Below, one piece after another: positions 53,757-61,082 of a stretch of 64,000 nt of DNA; position 1 is the stretch's first letter, and every line of letters starts with the position of its first letter. The position numbers and the translations under genes were made by a program. The notes beneath the pieces were generated by a model, which searched no databases, was not told the DNA's origin, and saw only the letters and a program-made list of their open reading frames with translations. Source of the DNA: Agrobacterium rosae (lineage in GTDB: Bacteria > Pseudomonadota > Alphaproteobacteria > Rhizobiales > Rhizobiaceae); contig NZ_NXEJ01000007.1 of the NCBI RefSeq assembly GCF_002915175.1, positions 285-64,284 of the forward strand, written 5' to 3'.

Positions 53757-54512
53757 ATGACAAATTTTGCTTCCGGTATTGCAATCGCCGAAGTTGCCAG
53801 CCTCCTTGGCGACGCAGCCCGCGCCAATATGCTCTCGGCACTGATGGGCGGGCAAGCCCTGACGGCGGGCGAATTGGCGCGCCACGCCGGTGTAACCGCG
53901 CAAACCACGAGCGGCCATCTGTCCCTGCTGGCAGACGCCCAACTGGTGACGCTCGAAAAACAGGGGCGGCACCGTTATTACCGTCTGGCATCGCAAGAAG
54001 TGGCGCAGGCCATCGATGCGCTGATGGCCGTCGCATCTGCAGGGCCTAAACGTTACCGGCCCGTCGGCCCGAAAGATGAGGCGCTACGCACGGCCCGAAC
54101 CTGTTATGACCATATGGCGGGCAAACTTGCCGTGAGCGTTGCGGACGCCCTGTGTGAGAAGTCCTACGTCGCCTTGTCCGACGGTGCCGCGTTGGTAACG
54201 GAGGAAGGCCAAAAGTTCTTCTGTGACTTCGGCGTCGACCTCAAACCCGACAACGTTTCGAAACGGCCGCTTTGCCGGGCCTGTCTGGACTGGAGCGAAC
54301 GGCGGATGCATCTGGCTGGAAAGCTGGGCGCGGGGTTGCTCGACCGTTTCACCGCGCTGGGCTGGGTTGCCCGCATTTCGGAAACGCGGGCTTTGCGCGT
54401 CACGCCAGCGGGCGAGGTGGGTTTTCGCACCACATTCGGATTGCCGTTGGAGTGGCGATTGTCGTCGCCCGCCGAAACAAAAAATGACGGCTGCGAGAGC
54501 CGTCATTTGTGA
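53757..54512 (+). CDS. ArsR family regulator with C-terminal domain
   Basis: 251 residues. Winged helix domain at residues 5-95: AEVASLLGDAARANMLSALMGGQALTAGELARHAGVTAQTTSGHLSLLADAQLVTLEKQGRHRYYRL. The remaining 150 residues have several Cys (CLDWSERR and others) and may form an effector domain. It probably controls the divergent EamA exporter. The start ATG 53757 has no clear Shine-Dalgarno; an earlier in-frame start is possible. The last codons overlap a terminator hairpin. Confidence 0.82.
   Translation: MTNFASGIAIAEVASLLGDAARANMLSALMGGQALTAGELARHAGVTAQTTSGHLSLLADAQLVTLEKQGRHRYYRLASQEVAQAIDALMAVASAGPKRYRPVGPKDEALRTARTCYDHMAGKLAVSVADALCEKSYVALSDGAALVTEEGQKFFCDFGVDLKPDNVSKRPLCRACLDWSERRMHLAGKLGAGLLDRFTALGWVARISETRALRVTPAGEVGFRTTFGLPLEWRLSSPAETKNDGCESRHL
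54482..54512. terminator. Convergent terminator inside the end of the ArsR-type gene
   Basis: Perfect 11-bp stem AAATGACGGCT (54482-54492) with AGCCGTCATTT (54498-54508). The stem codes for the last residues of the regulator and serves both it and the convergent phosphoribosyltransferase gene. Confidence 0.7.
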
Positions 54513-54514
54513 GT

Positions 54515-55012
54515 TTATCCGCGGGAGCCTTTCGCGATTGGCTCCTGATAGGTGAAGCCCAGATCCCATGGGAAGTAGATCCACGTATCCTGGCTGACTT
54601 CTGTAATGAACGTATCGACTGTCGGTACGCCCTTCGGCTTGGCATAGACGCAGGCAAAATGTGCCTTGGGCAACATTTCACGCACTTCGATGGCAGTCTT
54701 GCCGGTGTCCGTCAGGTCGTCGATCACGAGGATGCCTTCGCCATCTTTTTCCATCAGCTCGGGCGAAATGCCCTTGAGAAGCATCGTGTCGCCCTGGTTG
54801 ACGTAATCATGGCGCGTGGCGATGCAGACCGTATCGATGAGGCGGATATTCAGTTCGCGCGAAATGATCGCCGCTGGCACAAGGCCGCCGCGAGTGATGC
54901 AGACAATGGCGCTGAACTCCTGGTCCAAGCCTGCCAAGCGCCATGCAAGGGCGCGGGCATCACGGTGAAATTGATCCCATGAAACGGGAAAAGCTTTATC
55001 TGGAAGGGACAT
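54515..55012 (-). CDS. gpt: Xanthine phosphoribosyltransferase
   Basis: 165 residues. PRPP-binding motif [17 protein letters not shown] and [22 protein letters not shown] match the XGPRT (Gpt) family. It salvages xanthine and guanine to the nucleotides at the membrane face. The gene is convergent with the ArsR-type regulator. Standing alone, likely its own unit. Confidence 0.95.
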   Translation of the reverse strand: MSLPDKAFPVSWDQFHRDARALAWRLAGLDQEFSAIVCITRGGLVPAAIISRELNIRLIDTVCIATRHDYVNQGDTMLLKGISPELMEKDGEGILVIDDLTDTGKTAIEVREMLPKAHFACVYAKPKGVPTVDTFITEVSQDTWIYFPWDLGFTYQEPIAKGSRG

Positions 55013-55142
55013 GAGGTGTCTGCCATCTGGTCAAAATTGTCGATGGCTTTGGCTAATAGCGGCAAGAATGCGTGAAAAGCAAGCGGATCACGCAGTTCTA
55101 AAACGGTTTCTAACGCCACTGGGGAGAATGTCGCCGGCTGAT

Positions 55143-56024
55143 CTAGATGCTTTTATCTGCAAATACGCCGATCACCGTGTTGCGTCCCGCGTCTTTGGCT
55201 CTGTAGAGCGCGGTATCTGCTCTGCGCAGCAATTGCTGCAAACGTTCATCGGTCGCGGCTTGCACCACACCGAAACTGCAGGTGATGCGGCCCTTCGGTA
55301 GAGGATCGAGATAGCTGGCCTCGAAAGCGACGCGCAGGCGTTCGGCGATGTTGATAGCATCTTCGCCAGAGGTGCGCGGCAACAGGATGCAGAACTCCTC
55401 TCCACCGATACGCGATGCAAGATCATAGGGTCTGAGGGAATCCTTCACGATCTCGCCCACGATCATCAAGACATTGTCGCCGACATCGTGACCGTAATCA
55501 TCGTTGATCTGCTTGAATCGGTCCAGATCGAACAGGACGAGAGACAGAGGTTCATTCGCCCGTTCGGCCTGAGATTGCGCCGCCGGCAACTGTTCCGTCA
55601 GCCAGCGACGATTGCCAAGGCCGGTCAGAAAATCCGTCGTGGCTTGGTGCTTGAGCTTCTTAGTAAGCTCTTCCACCTGCCAAAGCATGGATTTGGCCGC
55701 ATCGGTAACGATGGCGATTTCATCGGCACCGCTGGAGGGAAGTTTCAGAACGCTTTTATCCTGCGGATATTTCATCAGAGCTTCGGCCAGATGGTGCAGC
55801 GGCCGGATGAAGCGCCAGATGGCGAATAGACATATCGCGGTGCCGATAAGCGTTGCACCCAATATCAAGGAAAACACAGGCACAGGCCCGGTGTCGAAAC
55901 CGCTCAGCAGGTGAATGATCAGAGCAATCAGCGGAACGTGGACACTTAAAAATGAAACCAGAAAAATTTTCGCAATCAGAGACCGTCGAAGTGTCGGCAT
56001 TATCTGTCGTTTCTCTGATCGCAT
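55143..56024 (-). CDS. Membrane diguanylate cyclase
   Basis: 293 residues. Two membrane segments (residues about 15-45 and 50-75), a HAMP-like linker, then a GGDEF domain starting TDFLTGLGNRRWL with active site RIGGEEFCILL. The RxxD inhibitory site is present five residues before the motif (RPYD). It makes c-di-GMP. Periplasmic loop is short, so signal input is unknown. ATG 56024 has GGAAGG upstream; TTG at 56030 is the alternative. Confidence 0.93.
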   Translation of the reverse strand: MRSEKRQIMPTLRRSLIAKIFLVSFLSVHVPLIALIIHLLSGFDTGPVPVFSLILGATLIGTAICLFAIWRFIRPLHHLAEALMKYPQDKSVLKLPSSGADEIAIVTDAAKSMLWQVEELTKKLKHQATTDFLTGLGNRRWLTEQLPAAQSQAERANEPLSLVLFDLDRFKQINDDYGHDVGDNVLMIVGEIVKDSLRPYDLASRIGGEEFCILLPRTSGEDAINIAERLRVAFEASYLDPLPKGRITCSFGVVQAATDERLQQLLRRADTALYRAKDAGRNTVIGVFADKSI

Positions 56025-56442
56025 GGTCAACCTTCCGTAGTCTCGATAATTCTTAATTAGAAATCTGCGTCGAAAGAAAGCAATTCGATGGCGAGAAGGG
56101 CATTACTTCGTCATTTGAACACGCAATTTCAATCCAAGATGTCGAATTCGGCATTTAAGGCTGATTTTTGATCGATGGGAACTACCATAAGCGGTACCCG
56201 CGTCCTTTATAACGCGACCTCTCAAATTGCTGGCGCGCAAGGCTGCGAACAAGCAGTCTGGGTGTCATGAAACGCCGTTGCTCGGACATGACGATTGATC
56301 GACCAACCGGGAATTAACGAGTTCCAAGCGCACGAAACGGCGTTGCCGGGAAAAATAAGCCTCTGTTTTGAATGGATAATCCTTGTTTTCCAAGGGCTGT
56401 AAGACAGTCCGTCATTTTTTTGTCAAAAGGCGCACTTTCCCG
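56025..56442. other. Intergenic region before tRNA-Glu
   Basis: About 420 bases with no credible ORF and no clear hairpin. Part of it must hold the promoter of the minus-strand cyclase gene. Confidence 0.35.
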
Positions 56443-56472
56443 CTTGCGGTATCGAAAACCTCTGACTATAAG
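56443..56472 (+). promoter_or_regulatory. Promoter of tRNA-Glu
   Basis: CTTGCG (56443-56448), 18-base spacer, TATAAG (56467-56472), 21 bases before the tRNA. Confidence 0.65.
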
Positions 56473-56493
56473 AGCGCCACACCACAAGTGTAC

Positions 56494-56568
56494 GCGCCCT
56501 TCGTCTATCGGTTAGGACGTCAGATTTTCATTCTGAAAAGAGGGGTTCGACTCCCCTAGGGCGTACCA
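56494..56568 (+). tRNA. tRNA-Glu (TTC)
   Basis: 75 bases with encoded CCA. Acceptor GCGCCCT pairs with AGGGCGT (one G-U), anticodon stem TCAGA/TCTGA around TTTTCAT gives TTC, and the T-arm AGGGG/CCCCT holds TTCGACT. It decodes GAA and GAG. Confidence 0.97.
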
Positions 56569-56665
56569 CTTCTCCTAAAAAAATCCTCATTTTTATCGTA
56601 CTTCGCACATTGATGCTGGTCGCTGTTCCGTTTCTGGATCATGCGCAGTTTGAATGTGGGGAGCT

Positions 56666-57256
56666 ATGGTCGTGCGGATTGTTTTGATTGGCGGCACATC
56701 CCACGCCGGCAAATCGACACTGGCCGAAACCGTCGCCACGCAGCTGGATTGGCGTTTCCTGTCCACCGATAGTCTCGCCAGACACCCCGGACGTCCATGG
56801 CGGGATGTGCCTGACATGCCGCCGCCGCATGTGGTTGAGCATTATCGCGATCTTGAGGTGGATGCTCTGATGCAATCGGTACTCCACCACTATGATTCGA
56901 TGTGGGGTGCACATGTTTTGCCATTGATAGAAAATGAGGCCGGTCTCGTAGTGGAAGGCTCGGCCTTGCTGCCCGCTAGGATCGCCCCGCTTCTGTCGAG
57001 CGATGTTCAGGCGGTCTGGCTGGTTGCATCCGATGACCTCATCGAGCGCAGAATCAAATCGGAAAGTGGATATTCATCCCGCGACGGCGACAGCCAGTTC
57101 CTCATCGAGAAGTTTGTGAGAAGGGCGCTTGCGTTCAACGGCTTCATCGCGGGGGAGGTCAGCCGTCTTAATCTCAGAAAAATCGACATCGATTCCGACA
57201 GCGAGAGTCATGCCCTTCGTTCGCGATTGCTCGATGCATTGCGTTCAGATAGCTGA
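56666..57256 (+). CDS. P-loop kinase-like protein
   Basis: 196 residues. Walker A GGTSHAGKST at the N-terminus, then LSTDSLARHPGRPW and a lid-like EYSSRDGDSQ region typical of small-molecule kinases resembling 2-phosphoglycerate kinase or AAA_33. The substrate is unknown. ATG at 56666 is used, but GTG at 56672 has GGGGAG at better spacing and would give MRIVLIGGTSHAGKST. Stands after tRNA-Glu. Confidence 0.75.
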   Translation: MVVRIVLIGGTSHAGKSTLAETVATQLDWRFLSTDSLARHPGRPWRDVPDMPPPHVVEHYRDLEVDALMQSVLHHYDSMWGAHVLPLIENEAGLVVEGSALLPARIAPLLSSDVQAVWLVASDDLIERRIKSESGYSSRDGDSQFLIEKFVRRALAFNGFIAGEVSRLNLRKIDIDSDSESHALRSRLLDALRSDS

Positions 57257-57341
57257 GCGTCGTTGTTTATCGATTGAGTTTCGCAGTTGACCCCGCGCGC
57301 CATAACGCGATTGTACGTCTGACATCTTGGAGGAGATATCA

Positions 57342-57776
57342 GTGACATCAAGCATACCATTTTCCCTTGTCGGGATTGATCACGTCGTTCTGTTGGTTGA
57401 TGACATGGACAAGGCGCTGCGTTTTTATCATGAAGTGATGGGCTGCCGCCCCGGCTACACCTATCCAGCGCTTGGCATGGAGCAAGTGTGGTGCGGCGCT
57501 TCGCTCATTGTGCTGTGGGACATAACGCATCCCGGCGGGCAGAAGGCGGCACCCCCTGTAGCAGGCGGGCGAAATGTCGACCATATCTGCATCGCAACAG
57601 GGCCTTTCGAGCATGACGCGTTGCGCGCGCATCTGGAAAGCCACGGCGTTACCATTCATCGTGAGGCGATGCATGGCGGCGCGCGCGGAATGGGGCACTC
57701 CTTCTATATATACGACCCGTTCGGCAACATGCTGGAAATCAAGGGACCAGCTGAATATCCAGACGGGCGTGTGTAA
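57342..57776 (+). CDS. VOC family (glyoxalase/dioxygenase-like) protein
   Basis: 144 residues in two beta-alpha-beta repeats. Metal ligands: GIDHVVLLVDDMDKALRFYHEV (His), RNVDHICIATGPFEHDAL (His) and DPFGNMLEIKG (Glu). Resembles the virulence-protein/GLOD5-type VOC branch. The reaction is unknown. GTG at 57342 is the start because GGAGGAG lies six bases before it. Confidence 0.85.
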   Translation: MTSSIPFSLVGIDHVVLLVDDMDKALRFYHEVMGCRPGYTYPALGMEQVWCGASLIVLWDITHPGGQKAAPPVAGGRNVDHICIATGPFEHDALRAHLESHGVTIHREAMHGGARGMGHSFYIYDPFGNMLEIKGPAEYPDGRV

Positions 57777-57867
57777 GCCGGCAGGTCACGGTGGATTGAT
57801 GATGTCGGGTGCAACCGCGATACGCGTGTGGCGTTGTCTTCGAATCCTGACCCCCGTGGAGCTCGCG

Positions 57868-58398
57868 ATGAACCGTATCATTCAATCCCTTACCGCCGCC
57901 GTAGCATTCTCTTGCCTTAGTGCTTCTCTCATTGGCGAAGCCAAGGCAGAGCCAGCCGTGGCGCAAACCGATCGTTCGCATTATCAAGGCAAATGGCTGG
58001 AAATCGGCAGAACGCCCATGTGGCTGACGGATGGCTGCGTAGCAGGTTTCACGGTCTACAAACCCGGTAATGCACCCAATCAAGTTCTGGTGCAGGACGG
58101 GTGTCGCGAGGGTTCTCCGCAAGGGAAGCTCAAGACTATCGAGGGTATCGGCACTTTGACCGACTCGAAAACGACAAAGGCCAAGCTAAGGGTCCGCTAT
58201 CCACTGCTGATCACCTTCAATTATTGGGTTCTGTACAAGTCTCCAGACCGCAGCTGGTTCATCAGCGCAAATCCCGACATGAAAAATCTCTGGATTTATG
58301 CACGCAGCGTGCCGTCCAAGAGCAAGTTGGCAGTGATGGTGAAAAAGGCGAAAGAACTCGGGTATGATGCAAGCAAGCTTGAGTTTCCGAAGTTCTAA
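57868..58398 (+). CDS. Exported lipocalin family protein
   Basis: 176 residues. Signal peptide (about residues 1-27, ending GEAKA), followed by the lipocalin GxW motif (YQGKWLEIGRTP) and conserved FNYWVLYKSPDRSWFISANPDMKNLWIYAR. Blc-like lipocalins bind membrane lipids in the periplasm or outer membrane; no lipobox cysteine is present, so it is probably soluble. GGAG lies before the ATG. Followed by a strong terminator. Confidence 0.9.
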   Translation: MNRIIQSLTAAVAFSCLSASLIGEAKAEPAVAQTDRSHYQGKWLEIGRTPMWLTDGCVAGFTVYKPGNAPNQVLVQDGCREGSPQGKLKTIEGIGTLTDSKTTKAKLRVRYPLLITFNYWVLYKSPDRSWFISANPDMKNLWIYARSVPSKSKLAVMVKKAKELGYDASKLEFPKF

Positions 58399-58421
58399 CG
58401 TCTTGCAAATTGCCCAAACAA

Positions 58422-58455
58422 AAATGCCCGCGTTATCCGCGGGCATTTCTTTTAG
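58422..58455 (+). terminator. Terminator after lipocalin gene
   Basis: Perfect 11-bp stem AAATGCCCGCG (58422-58432) with CGCGGGCATTT (58438-58448) followed by CTTTT. Confidence 0.85.
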
Positions 58456-58469
58456 AACGATGTCAGCGA

Positions 58470-59369
58470 TTATTCGATAACGGTTTCACGGCGTCTCTGG
58501 GTGTGAGCAGCACCGATGTTGCCACCGAAGAGAGCTGCGACAGCACCAAGCAGCAATGCGCCAAAGGCCACATAGGAGCCGGCGGAAACAGCAGTGGCTG
58601 TCGCCTGTGCGGCTTCAGTAGCGCGGACCTTGGCCTGCTCGACGGCCTGCTTGTACTGGTTTTCATAGTTGGTAACCTGCTGGCGAGCCTGATCGACAGG
58701 GATACCCTGAGCGCGGGCCAGAGCGTCGGCAGCACGGTTGCGTGCATCTTCAGCCTGAGCCTGATCGCCCGTCAAGGCAGCACGAACAGCGCTGACTGCC
58801 GCATCACGCAGAGCCTGCGGATCGTTGCCGCCACTTGCCTGACGAATGCTCTGTTCGATGGACGAAACAGGATCGGAAGCTGTTGCGAGCGATGGTGCAG
58901 CTGTGGTCGCGGCAGTTGCGATGGTCGAGCCTGCACCAGAGAACACGCTTGTTACGCCGGAGAAAGCACCGCCGACAAGCGCGCCGACGGATGTGGTCAG
59001 CAGATAAAATACGACTAGCGTCGTTACGGCCCAAGATGTCAAACCATGCAGTGCGCCAGTGGTACGAGCGGCGCGGCCAGAGAGACGGCTTGCAACGTAA
59101 GCGCCGATGAAGGCTGCGATAATGCCGCTGACGATCATCCATACGATGGAGCCAATGGAGAGCGATGTCGCAGTTGGCGTATCGTTCTGTGCGGGGTCTA
59201 TAACGCCGGCACCGATTGCAAGGCCGAGAAGGTTGAGGATGAGGTGCAAGGCAAGCGCGATTGCGACACCGGCAAATATGCTGCCCCAAGAAATATTCGT
59301 AGTCGATTCCCTTAATACAGGAGCACGAATGCCTGTTTGGGATGCTGTATACACGGTCTGATCAGTCAT
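58470..59369 (-). CDS. PhnA-like membrane protein
   Basis: 299 residues with four membrane segments (SIFAGVAIALALHLILNLLGLAIGAGV, IVWMIVSGIIAAFIGAYV, AVTTLVVFYLLTTSVGALVGG and a C-terminal one). Between about residues 165 and 255 lies a long Ala/Gln-rich helix, probably coiled-coil. Such proteins are annotated in rhizobia as PhnA-like without proven function. The upstream region has a 14-bp palindrome ATAATGATCATTAT. Confidence 0.78.
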   Translation of the reverse strand: MTDQTVYTASQTGIRAPVLRESTTNISWGSIFAGVAIALALHLILNLLGLAIGAGVIDPAQNDTPTATSLSIGSIVWMIVSGIIAAFIGAYVASRLSGRAARTTGALHGLTSWAVTTLVVFYLLTTSVGALVGGAFSGVTSVFSGAGSTIATAATTAAPSLATASDPVSSIEQSIRQASGGNDPQALRDAAVSAVRAALTGDQAQAEDARNRAADALARAQGIPVDQARQQVTNYENQYKQAVEQAKVRATEAAQATATAVSAGSYVAFGALLLGAVAALFGGNIGAAHTQRRRETVIE

Positions 59370-59474
59370 TTCGCTCTCCTGTTACACAACGCTATTACGC
59401 GTCTGCGGCTGAAACGAGCGGGTTATCGGTTTGTTCCGCCACCAAACAGGAAATTCCAATTGTTTTTACAAAAG

Positions 59475-59488
59475 ATAATGATCATTAT
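59475..59488 (-). promoter_or_regulatory. Palindromic operator candidate upstream of PhnA-like gene
   Basis: Perfect 14-bp palindrome ATAATGATCATTAT, with a G before it, about 105 bases upstream of the start. It resembles a shortened Fur/Mur-type box (GATAATGAT plus CATTATC halves). Confidence 0.35.
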
Positions 59489-59554
59489 AGCTGAATATTT
59501 TCAACCAATTGGGGTTTTTATTGCGTCGCGAAAGAATAATATCTGCCGATGAGC

Positions 59555-60430
59555 TCAGTGGGTAATCGTTTTACGCATTTTTCCCGCGATATCCTGAATA
59601 TACTGCCACGCCACACGGCCAGACCGGCCACCACGGGTTGTAGCCCATGCTAAAGCCTCATGATGAAGTGTCTCACGAGCAAGGCCAAGGTCGAAATAGT
59701 CGGCATAACCATCAATCATCGTCAGATAGTCTTCCTGGCTGCATTTGTGGAAGCCGAGCCACAGACCGAAACGATCCGACAGCGAGACCTTTTCCTCGAC
59801 CGCTTCGGATGGATTGATGGCGGTGGACTGCTCGTTCTCCATCATGTGGCGTGGCAATAGATGGCGACGGTTGGATGTTGCGTAGAACAGCACATTGTCT
59901 GGACGTCCCTCTATGCCGCCATCCAGCGCAGCCTTGAGTGACTTGTAGGCCGTATCATCATGGTCGAAGGACAGGTCGTCGCAAAAGACGATGATGCGAT
60001 GATCCGAAGACTTCATGATATCCATAAGGGCGGGGAGTGTGTGGATATCTTCGCGGTGGACCTCCACGAGCTTCAGCGAGATGCCACTCGAAGTCCGCAC
60101 GTCTTCGTGAACGGCTTTGACCAGCGATGATTTGCCCATGCCGCGTGCACCCCACAACAACACGTTATTAGCCGCAAAGCCTTCGGCAAAACGCGCAGTG
60201 TTTTCGTGCAGAATGTCGCGGACATGATCGACACCGCGAATGAGCTGCAGCGCGATACGGTTGGGGCGGGCGACAGGCTGAAGCCAGGCATTGGCGGGCA
60301 CCCAGACGAAACAATCCGCACTATTCCAATCATTTACGGCAGGCGGCGGGCCGGCCAGTCGCTCCAGAGCATCGGCCAGGCGTCTTACTTCAGTAAGCAG
60401 AAGTGTATTCGTTTCTTCCGACGACATCAT
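59555..60430 (-). CDS. DUF815 family AAA+ ATPase
   Basis: 291 residues. Walker A GARGMGKSSLVKAV and Walker B IIVFCDDLSFDHDD; also the sensor-like FYATSNRRHL and the SDRFGLWLGFHK box. It belongs to the DUF815/YhcB-type ATPases, common in alphaproteobacteria, function unknown. The ATG at 60430 is one of two in a row and has AGGAG six bases upstream; the frame to 60499 is not used. Divergent from yajC. Confidence 0.88.
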   Translation of the reverse strand: MMSSEETNTLLLTEVRRLADALERLAGPPPAVNDWNSADCFVWVPANAWLQPVARPNRIALQLIRGVDHVRDILHENTARFAEGFAANNVLLWGARGMGKSSLVKAVHEDVRTSSGISLKLVEVHREDIHTLPALMDIMKSSDHRIIVFCDDLSFDHDDTAYKSLKAALDGGIEGRPDNVLFYATSNRRHLLPRHMMENEQSTAINPSEAVEEKVSLSDRFGLWLGFHKCSQEDYLTMIDGYADYFDLGLARETLHHEALAWATTRGGRSGRVAWQYIQDIAGKMRKTITH

Positions 60431-60561
60431 AAAGTCTCCTGCAAACAATCCGTGGCGCGCGTGATGCGGCATAAAACTAGATTTTCTGCGGGTTAGCATG
60501 GTGTTTGTTGCCTTGAAAGGTTATGAGGCGTGGAAACGGTACGGCGCACGGCGTCTGTCTG

Positions 60562-60589
60562 TTGCATTCTAAGGAAGCGCAACTATATT
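60562..60589 (+). promoter_or_regulatory. Candidate promoter of yajC-secDF
   Basis: TTGCAT (60562-60567), 16-base spacer, TATATT (60584-60589), 59 bases upstream of yajC. Confidence 0.4.
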
Positions 60590-60648
60590 CCGGCGGCTTG
60601 AAAGCCGGCCAGTGGCTAAGACTGCGCCCGAAATCTGAGGAGTTTTTT

Positions 60649-61005
60649 ATGTTTATCAGCCAAGCTTTTGCCCAGGACGCGACGGGCACACCGTCTGCAT
60701 TCGGGTCTGGCCTAGAGATGCTGTTCCTGTTCGCCCCGTTGATGGTGGTCTGGTACTTCTTCCTGATCCGTCCGCAGCGCGCACAGTTGAAGAAGCGTCA
60801 GGAAACGCTGACGGCCATTCGCCGTGGTGACCAGGTCGTTCTCGGCGGCGGCATCGTTGGCAAGGTGACCAAGGTCATCGACGACACTGAGCTGGAAGTC
60901 GAAATCGCCGATGGCGTCAAGGTTCGTGCATCGCGTACCTATATTGCAGAAGTGCGCGTCAAGGGTGAGCCGGTGAAGACCGAAGCCCCGGCAGCCGCTA
61001 AGTAA
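60649..61005 (+). CDS. yajC: Preprotein translocase subunit YajC
   Basis: 118 residues. One membrane segment (LEMLFLFAPLMVVWYFFLIRPQ), then RAQLKKRQETLTAIRRGDQVVLGGGIVGKVTKV, the YajC signature. It is an accessory of SecDF and YidC. GAGGAGTTTTTT precedes the ATG. First gene of the operon yajC-secDF-Mth938. Confidence 0.96.
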   Translation: MFISQAFAQDATGTPSAFGSGLEMLFLFAPLMVVWYFFLIRPQRAQLKKRQETLTAIRRGDQVVLGGGIVGKVTKVIDDTELEVEIADGVKVRASRTYIAEVRVKGEPVKTEAPAAAK

Positions 61006-61082
61006 TAGCCGCTTCCATAATAAAAAGCAGGTTGCGGCAAACGCAGCCTGGGTTCTGACACCCAACCCTGACCGAGACCTAA

